This document shows, piece after piece, positions 13,974 through 17,944 of a stretch of 17,944 nucleotides of DNA. The notes below the pieces were generated by a model. The model was not told where the DNA came from. It did not search any database and worked only from the letters and a program-made list of their open reading frames with translations. Each line of letters opens with the position of its first letter. Position 1 is the stretch's first letter. A program made the translations under genes and the position numbers. The DNA is from Actinomycetes bacterium (GTDB lineage: Bacteria; Actinomycetota; Actinomycetes; Propionibacteriales; Nocardioidaceae): NCBI GenBank assembly GCA_023415395.1, contig JAEZKN010000218.1, positions 1 through 17,944 of the forward strand. The letters run 5' to 3'.

Positions 13974-14498
13974 TCAGACCCCGGCCTGGCGCGGGGCGGT
14001 CGGGTCGGCGCCCTCGCCGCCCTGCTCGCGCGCGACGTACTCCTCGATGTCCGCGATGTCGTCGCGGTTGCGCGTGGTCACGGCGAGCAGGTCGCTCATC
14101 GTGGCGACCTCCTCGACCTGCTCCTTGATGAACCACTGCATGAACTGCTCGGAGGCGAAGTCGCTCTCCTCGCGGGCGATCCGCAGCAGCCCGTTGATCT
14201 GCTCGGTGACCCGCTTCTCCTGCTCCAGGGCCAGCGCGACCGGTGCGACCACGTCCTCGAAGGCGTTCACGGGAGCGGGCACGGCCGGGATGACGACGTC
14301 GCTGTCGGTGTCGAGGAGGTACTGGATCATCATCGCCGCGTGCGCGCGCTCCTCGAGGGCCTGGGCGTAGAAGAACGCGGCCATCTGGGGCATCGTCTCG
14401 GCGTCGAAGTACACCGCGCAGGCGAGGTACTGGTTGTGCGCCGCGAGCTCGTTGCCGATCTGGACGTTGAGCTGCTCAGCGAAGCGGGCTGCGACCAA
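13974..14498 (-). CDS. Ferritin (24-meric, non-haem iron storage)
   Basis: A 174-residue four-helix ferritin of the FtnA/BfrB type, which oxidises Fe(II) at a di-iron centre and stores it as mineral. Ferroxidase residues fall at the same numbers as I recall for E. coli FtnA: Glu17, Tyr24, Glu50, His53, Glu94 and Gln127, with third-site Glu49, Glu126, Glu129 and Glu130. The motifs are GNELAAHNQYLA, ALEERAHA and WFIKEQVEE. No haem-binding Met of bacterioferritins is evident. The start is TTG at 14498, fixed by GAGGAG (14506-14511) 7 nt upstream. It lies 57 bp downstream of the four-Cys small gene on the same strand with no terminator between, so both are probably transcribed from the promoter carrying the iron box. 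Confidence 0.94.
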   Translation of the reverse strand: MVAARFAEQLNVQIGNELAAHNQYLACAVYFDAETMPQMAAFFYAQALEERAHAAMMIQYLLDTDSDVVIPAVPAPVNAFEDVVAPVALALEQEKRVTEQINGLLRIAREESDFASEQFMQWFIKEQVEEVATMSDLLAVTTRNRDDIADIEEYVAREQGGEGADPTAPRQAGV

Positions 14499-14505
14499 CG
14501 GGGGG

Positions 14506-14511
14506 CTCCTC
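14506..14511 (-). promoter_or_regulatory. Ribosome binding site of ferritin (decides a TTG start)
   Basis: CTCCTC on the plus strand reads GAGGAG on the minus strand, spaced 7 nt from the TTG at 14496-14498. It is the clearest Shine-Dalgarno sequence in the window and supports the unusual start codon. Confidence 0.7.
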
Positions 14512-14555
14512 GTGCTGCGTACGGGTCTGGGTCGGCGGTCAGGGGCGGCGCCAGG

Positions 14556-14762
14556 TCAGGCGGCCTTGGCGAGCTTCTTCTTGGTGACCTTCTTGCCGTC
14601 CAGGCGGACGAGCTCGCGCTTCTTGACCGTATACCCCTCCGGCAGGGTGCCGTCCTTGAGCATGCGCAACGGGCAGCGCCCGCACTTCGACTTGCTGACG
14701 CAGCACTTGGTCTTGGGGAGCTTCGCCTTGCCGCTCTTGGCGCCCGAGGACTTCTTGGCCAC
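14556..14762 (-). CDS. Small Lys-rich four-Cys protein of unknown function
   Basis: A 68-residue protein with a very basic N-terminus (MAKKSSGAKSGKAK) and C-terminus (KKVTKKKLAKAA) around a compact cysteine core, TKCCVSKSKCGRCPLRM, with Cys20, Cys21, Cys27 and Cys30. It is followed by LKDGTLPEGYTVKKRELV. The CC-x5-C-x2-C-P pattern could bind a metal ion or a small iron-sulfur cluster; the charge suggests contact with nucleic acid. I believe similar small proteins occur across actinobacteria as hypotheticals, but I know no function. The start is GTG at 14762, with TAGTCT 7 nt upstream and an iron box beyond that. It precedes ferritin on the same strand, which suggests a link to iron, and it follows the mutase stop by 33 bp. 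Confidence 0.82.
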   Translation of the reverse strand: MAKKSSGAKSGKAKLPKTKCCVSKSKCGRCPLRMLKDGTLPEGYTVKKRELVRLDGKKVTKKKLAKAA

Positions 14763-14769
14763 GAGCGGG

Positions 14770-14775
14770 AGACTA
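14770..14775 (-). promoter_or_regulatory. Putative extended -10 (TGC-TAGTCT) of the four-Cys/ferritin unit
   Basis: On the minus strand TGCTAGTCT gives an extended -10 element whose hexamer ends 7 nt before the GTG at 14762, consistent with a leaderless start. The -35 region would fall inside the iron box. Confidence 0.45.
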
Positions 14776-14785
14776 GCAGAGGCGG

Positions 14786-14804
14786 TTAGGGCAGCCTAAC
14801 CTTT
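14786..14804. promoter_or_regulatory. DtxR/IdeR-type iron box
   Basis: TTAGGGCAGCCTAACCTTT matches the 19-bp DtxR/IdeR consensus TTAGGTTAGSCTAACCTAA at 15 of 19 positions, including both inverted half-sites (TTAGG and CTAACC). It lies 23 bp before the four-Cys gene start, over the expected -35 region, and overlaps the last codons and TAG stop of the mutase gene. An iron-loaded DtxR/IdeR homologue would be expected to bind here. Whether it represses or activates cannot be told from position alone; overlap with -35 favours repression, while ferritin genes are iron-activated in some actinobacteria. Confidence 0.75.
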
Positions 14805-16790
14805 GTCCAGACCGTGAGCGGCCCGGATCACGTCGACGATGCCGTCCATGATCGCGGTCAGCCCGAAGTCCTTGGGCGTGTAGACCGCGGCCACCCCCAG
14901 CTCGCGCAGCCGGCGCCCGTCGGAGTCGGGGATGATCCCCCCGACGATCACGGGCACGTCCTCGAGGCCGGCCTCCCTCAGCCCGTCGAGGACGTCGGGG
15001 ACCAGCTCCATGTGCGAGCCGGAGAGGATCGAGAGGCCGATGCAGTGCACGTCCTCGGCGACCGCGGCCGCGACGATCTGCTCCGGGGTGAGCCGGATGC
15101 CCTGGTAGACGACCTCGAACCCGGCGTCGCGAGCGCGTACGGCGACCTGCTCGGCGCCGTTGGAGTGCCCGTCGAGACCCGGCTTGCCGACGAGCAGGCG
15201 CAGGCGTCCACCCAGCTGCTCGCCGGTCTGCTTCACCCGCTCGCGCACGGCGGTCAGCTCGGCACCGGCCTCGGCGACGACGGCGCCCGAGACGCCCGTC
15301 GGGCCGCGGTACTCGCCGAACACCTCGCGCAGCGTCGCGGCCCACTCCCCCGTGGTCGCGCCGGCACGGGCGGCGACCAGGGTCGGGCCCATCAGGTTGG
15401 CGTCGGTCTTGGCCGCGGCGGCGAGCGCGGCCAGGGCCTCGGCGACCTCGGCGTCGTCACGCTGCGCCTTCCACTCCTCCACGCTCGTGCGCGCGCTGCG
15501 CTCGGCCTCGGGGTCGGCGACCATGATCGCGCCGTCGAGGTCGGCGGTCAGCGGCGAGGGCTCGGTCGTCTCGAACTTGTTGACGCCGACGATGACCTCC
15601 TCGCCGGACTCGATCCGCGCGCGGCGGGCCGCGTGGGAGGAGACCAGCTCGGACTTCATGTACTCGACCGCGGCGATCGCCCCACCCATGGCCTGGACCC
15701 GGTCGATCTCGGCCTTGGCGCCCTCGACGAGCTCGGCGACCTTGGCCTCGATGACGTGCGAGCCGTCGAAGATGTCGTCGTACTCGAGCAGGTCGGACTC
15801 GAAGGCCAGCACCTGCTGGAGCCGCAGCGACCACTGCTGGTCCCACGGACGCGGGAGGCCGAGCGCCTCGTTCCACGCCGGCAGCTGCAGCGCGCGGGCG
15901 CGGGCGTTCTTGGACAGGGTCACGCCGAGCATCTCCAGCACGATGCGCTGGACGTTGTTCTCCGGCTGGGCCTCGGTGAGGCCGAGCGAGTTGACCTGCA
16001 CGCCGTAGCGGAACCGCCGCATCTTGGGGTCCTCGACGCCGTAGCGCTCGCGGGTGATCTCGTCCCACAACTGGCCGAAGGCCCGCATCTTGCAGGTCTC
16101 CTCGATGAAGCGGACGCCGGCGTTGACGAAGAAGGAGATCCGGCCGACGACCCGCCCGAAGTCGGCCTCGTCGACCTGACCGGAGCTCTTGACCTGGTCG
16201 AGCACCGCGATCGCGGTGCACAGCGCGTAGGCCAGCTCCTGCGTCGGCGTCGCGCCGGCCTCCTGCAGGTGGTAGCTGCAGATGTTGATCGGGTTCCACT
16301 TCGGGATCTGGTGGACCGTGTAGGCGATCATGTCGGCGATGAGCCGCATCGAGGCCTCCGGCGGGAACGCGTAGGTCCCGCGCGAGAGGTACTCCTTGAT
16401 GATGTCGTTCTGGGTGGTGCCGGCCAGCTGGGCGGCGACCTCCTCCGGCGCCAGGTCGGGGTTCTGCTCCTCCGCGACGACCTGGTACATCGCGAGCATC
16501 CACATCGCGACGGCGTTGATCGTCATCGAGGTGTTCATCTCGACCAGCGGGATGTCCTCGAAGAGGCGCCGCATCTCACCCAGGTGCGGCACGGGGACGC
16601 CGACCTTGCCCACCTCGCCGCGCGCGAGCGGCGAGTCCGGGTCGTAGCCGGTCTGCGTGGGGAGGTCGAAGGCGACCGAGAGCCCGGTCTGGCCCTTGGC
16701 GAGGTTGGTCCGGTAGAGCGCGTTGGACGCGGCGGCGGTGGAGTGGCCGGCGTACGTGCGCATCACCCAGGGGCGGTCCTTCTCCGTCAT
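14796..16790 (-). CDS. meaA: MeaA / ethylmalonyl-CoA mutase-type adenosylcobalamin-dependent acyl-CoA mutase
   Basis: A 664-residue single-chain mutase. The N-terminal substrate-binding barrel has RTYAGHSTAAASN (11-23), GLSVAFDLPTQTGYD, MTINAVAMW, TTQNDIIKEYLSRGTY and NPINICSYHLQEAGATP. The C-terminal B12 domain has DGHSNG (540-545, His542 as lower cobalt ligand), LSIL (586-589) and VGGIIP near 616. This is the base-off/His-on class. Overall similarity, as I recall the Streptomyces sequence, is to MeaA, identified with ethylmalonyl-CoA mutase of the ethylmalonyl-CoA pathway; methylmalonyl- or isobutyryl-CoA mutase is less likely. Crotonyl-CoA carboxylase/reductase is not in the window. ATG at 16790 has TACCCT 7 nt upstream. 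The PduO-type adenosyltransferase nearby would make its cofactor. Confidence 0.92.
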   Translation of the reverse strand: MTEKDRPWVMRTYAGHSTAAASNALYRTNLAKGQTGLSVAFDLPTQTGYDPDSPLARGEVGKVGVPVPHLGEMRRLFEDIPLVEMNTSMTINAVAMWMLAMYQVVAEEQNPDLAPEEVAAQLAGTTQNDIIKEYLSRGTYAFPPEASMRLIADMIAYTVHQIPKWNPINICSYHLQEAGATPTQELAYALCTAIAVLDQVKSSGQVDEADFGRVVGRISFFVNAGVRFIEETCKMRAFGQLWDEITRERYGVEDPKMRRFRYGVQVNSLGLTEAQPENNVQRIVLEMLGVTLSKNARARALQLPAWNEALGLPRPWDQQWSLRLQQVLAFESDLLEYDDIFDGSHVIEAKVAELVEGAKAEIDRVQAMGGAIAAVEYMKSELVSSHAARRARIESGEEVIVGVNKFETTEPSPLTADLDGAIMVADPEAERSARTSVEEWKAQRDDAEVAEALAALAAAAKTDANLMGPTLVAARAGATTGEWAATLREVFGEYRGPTGVSGAVVAEAGAELTAVRERVKQTGEQLGGRLRLLVGKPGLDGHSNGAEQVAVRARDAGFEVVYQGIRLTPEQIVAAAVAEDVHCIGLSILSGSHMELVPDVLDGLREAGLEDVPVIVGGIIPDSDGRRLRELGVAAVYTPKDFGLTAIMDGIVDVIRAAHGLDKG

Positions 16791-16797
16791 GGGACCG

Positions 16798-16815
16798 AGG
16801 GTAGAGCCGGATCTA
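16798..16815 (-). promoter_or_regulatory. Putative -10 (TACCCT) and overlapping dyad of the mutase gene
   Basis: TACCCT on the minus strand (16798-16803) ends 7 nt before the mutase ATG, again leaderless spacing. The dyad TAGAGCCGGATCTA (16802-16815), with 6 of 7 pairs matching, overlaps its upstream edge and could be an operator. The function of the dyad is speculative. Confidence 0.35.
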
Positions 16816-16879
16816 CCCGTAGGTAACCGCGTGTGGGCTATCCGACATGCGGCCGTGCGGCGCTGGCCACCACGCCGGC

Positions 16880-17188
16880 TCAGGCGCTGGCCGCGCCCCC
16901 CTCCACCTCGACCATGCGGTGCAGCCGGGACAGGTGCAGCATCCGGCGCACCGCCGGCCCGCAGCCGCGCAGCGTGAGGTGGTGCCCCTCGCGGGTGGCC
17001 TGGCGGGTGGCGACCGCGAGCACCTTGAGCGCGGTCATGTCGATGGTGGACACGTCGGTCAGGTCGACGACGACGTCGGCGTCGTGTCCGTCGAGGAGCT
17101 CGTAGATCGCAGTGCGGACCTCCCACGTGCTCCGCACGTCGAAGTCCCCGCTGAGGTGGATGGTCGGTCCGTCGGTGATGATCTCCAT
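16880..17188 (-). CDS. STAS-domain protein (anti-sigma factor antagonist-like)
   Basis: A 102-residue protein that is a single STAS domain: TIHLSGDFDVRS (9-20), DADVVVDLTDVSTIDMTALKVLAVAT (36-61), LTLRGCGPAVRRMLHLSRL (71-89). Such proteins bind anti-sigma kinases and are controlled by phosphorylation on a Ser/Thr after the central strand. In SpoIIAA-like proteins the site is D-S-S-G; here it reads D50-M-T-A, leaving Thr52 as the only hydroxyl residue at that point. No anti-sigma kinase gene is in the window. ATG at 17188 is preferred to upstream starts because the domain begins directly with MEIITDGPTIHLSG, and GGGG lies about 10 nt upstream. It runs toward the mutase and is divergent from the adenosyltransferase. 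Confidence 0.88.
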   Translation of the reverse strand: MEIITDGPTIHLSGDFDVRSTWEVRTAIYELLDGHDADVVVDLTDVSTIDMTALKVLAVATRQATREGHHLTLRGCGPAVRRMLHLSRLHRMVEVEGGAASA

Positions 17189-17357
17189 GACTTCGCCCCG
17201 TTCCCCCGGGACCCGAGATGTCCCGGTAGCTCCCACCGGCGGTGGCCGCTTACATCAACTATGACGCGGGACACAACCAGATGGTTGCCTGGCGGCGCGA
17301 AATATCCCGTCGTGTCCCGTCCGGAGGGCCGCGGCACGGGCCGGTTACGCTCCGGTC
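17189..17357. promoter_or_regulatory. Divergent intergenic region with repeated GGGAC/GTCCC elements
   Basis: This 169-bp space is the largest gap in the window. It holds a perfect 7-bp inverted repeat CCGGGAC-N7-GTCCCGG (17206-17226), 18 nt before the STAS start, and a second pair CGGGACAC (17267-17274) and GTGTCCCG (17312-17319) 37 bp apart. The stretch 17251-17310 is relatively AT-rich. The four GGGAC/GTCCC motifs may be regulator sites, or the first pair may form an RNA hairpin in the STAS leader. No known riboswitch was recognised, including a cobalamin riboswitch. Confidence 0.4.
17346..17351 (+). promoter_or_regulatory. Putative -10 element (TACGCT) of the adenosyltransferase gene
   Basis: TACGCT ends 6 nt before the ATG at 17358, with no Shine-Dalgarno sequence between. 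Leaderless initiation is therefore plausible. Confidence 0.4.
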
Positions 17358-17930
17358 ATGGTCAACCTCACCCGCATCTACACCCGCACCGGCGACGGCG
17401 GGGAGACCCGACTCGGCGACATGAGCCTGACCCGCAAGACCGACCTGCGGCTCGCCGCGTACGCCGACGTGGACGAGGCCAACGCCCAGATCGGGGTGGC
17501 GCTCGCGACCGGCGGGCTCAGCGAGGACGTCGTCGGGGTGCTGACGACGGTGCAGAACGACCTCTTCGACGTCGGCGCCGACTTCTGCACGCCGGTGGTG
17601 CCCGACCCGGAGTACCCCCCGCTGCGCATCGAGCAGGCCTACGTCGACCGGCTCGAGGGCTGGTGCGACCGGTACAACGAGGAGCTCCCCGCCCTGCGGT
17701 CCTTCATCCTCAACGGCGGCACCCCCGGCGCGGCCCAGCTGCACGTCGCCCGCACCGTCGTCCGGCGCGCCGAGCGGTCGGCCTGGGCGGCGTACGACGA
17801 GCACGGCGAGACCATGAACGCCCTCGCCATCACCTACCTCAACCGGCTCTCCGACCTGCTGTTCATCCTCGCCCGCCACGCCAACCGCGCTCAGGGTGAC
17901 GTGCTGTGGGTGCCGGGGGGCGAGAGGTAG
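17358..17930 (+). CDS. PduO-type cob(I)alamin adenosyltransferase (ATR/MMAB family)
   Basis: A 190-residue enzyme that transfers the adenosyl group of ATP to cob(I)alamin (or cob(I)yrinic acid a,c-diamide), making adenosylcobalamin. PduO-type signatures are complete: the ATP-binding N-terminus YTRTGDGGETRLGD (8-21), VDEANAQIG (38-46), FILNGGTPGAAQLHVART (116-133), VVRRAERSAW (134-143) and YLNRLSDLLFILAR (160-173). These proteins form trimers with active sites between subunits. The length is normal. It begins with ATG at 17358 and ends 14 bases before the window edge. The product is the cofactor of the mutase at 14796-16790. From memory, this gene lies close to the ATP synthase operon in mycobacteria and Streptomyces, so atpC and a DUF2550 gene may follow. 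Confidence 0.95.
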   Translation: MVNLTRIYTRTGDGGETRLGDMSLTRKTDLRLAAYADVDEANAQIGVALATGGLSEDVVGVLTTVQNDLFDVGADFCTPVVPDPEYPPLRIEQAYVDRLEGWCDRYNEELPALRSFILNGGTPGAAQLHVARTVVRRAERSAWAAYDEHGETMNALAITYLNRLSDLLFILARHANRAQGDVLWVPGGER

Positions 17931-17944
17931 CGGGGGTCGGGGGA

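Noticed and set aside
12829..14136. Long N-terminal extension of the D-amino-acid-oxidase-like gene
   Set aside because: The extra 436 residues are antisense to the hydrolase-like gene and show no domain; the FAD motif starts right after the ATG at 12828.
14814..16826. 670-codon plus-strand frame opposite the mutase
   Set aside because: Shadow frame; the mutase reads cleanly on the minus strand with all B12 motifs.
17189..17357. Cobalamin riboswitch upstream of the adenosyltransferase
   Set aside because: The region is short, I see no B12-box core, and the likely -10 sits 6 nt before the ATG, leaving no leader RNA on that side.

Overview
The window is chromosomal DNA of a very GC-rich actinobacterium, most likely Nocardioides or a close relative (Propionibacteriales). 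The evidence is strong G/C third-position bias, NucS-type mismatch repair, a DtxR/IdeR-type iron box, many GTG starts, and several gene starts that look leaderless. I see no rRNA, tRNA, CRISPR array, insertion sequence, phage gene or compositionally foreign island. No gene-free stretch exceeds about 170 bases, so this is dense core or near-core chromosome rather than a mobile accessory region.

Layout. 1-1388 (+): the 3' end of a coiled-coil, DivIVA/Scy/FilP-like gene overlapping an AI-2E-family membrane protein. 1366-2895: an EamA exporter (-) and a CGNR zinc-finger regulator (+), divergent from a 39-bp region holding back-to-back promoters and an inverted repeat. 2917-5182 (-): an overlapping set, read as a membrane-anchored Gly-repeat protein, then a secreted GH114-like glycosidase with no canonical start codon, then a YbfF-like esterase. 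5205-6659 (-): an MFS transporter. 6745-8580 (-): a tandemly duplicated 3-hydroxyacyl-CoA dehydrogenase. 8691-10465 (+): nucS, a SAM methyltransferase and a DUF952 protein. 10462-12828 (-): a D-amino-acid-oxidase-like flavoenzyme followed by a soluble PAS-PAS histidine kinase. 12895-13962 (+): a secreted alpha/beta-hydrolase-fold protein that lacks both the nucleophile Ser and the catalytic His. 13974-14762 (-): a four-Cys 68-residue protein and a ferritin behind an iron box. 14796-16790 (-): a B12-dependent MeaA/ethylmalonyl-CoA mutase-type enzyme. 16880-17188 (-): a STAS-domain protein. 17358-17930 (+): a PduO-type cobalamin adenosyltransferase.

How the genes relate. The adenosyltransferase makes adenosylcobalamin, which the nearby mutase needs. 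The mutase and the hydroxyacyl-CoA dehydrogenase both fit short-chain acyl-CoA metabolism. From memory, a coiled-coil polarity protein, NucS, a roughly 600-residue 3-hydroxybutyryl-CoA dehydrogenase and a PduO-type adenosyltransferase also lie close together near the ATP synthase operon in Streptomyces and mycobacteria, so much of the window looks like an ancient actinobacterial neighbourhood with lineage-specific insertions. No clearly new multigene system is evident. The best second-look items are the catalytically dead secreted hydrolase, the iron-box/four-Cys protein/ferritin unit, the GH114 gene with an apparent CTG start, and the GGGAC/GTCCC repeats between the STAS and adenosyltransferase genes.
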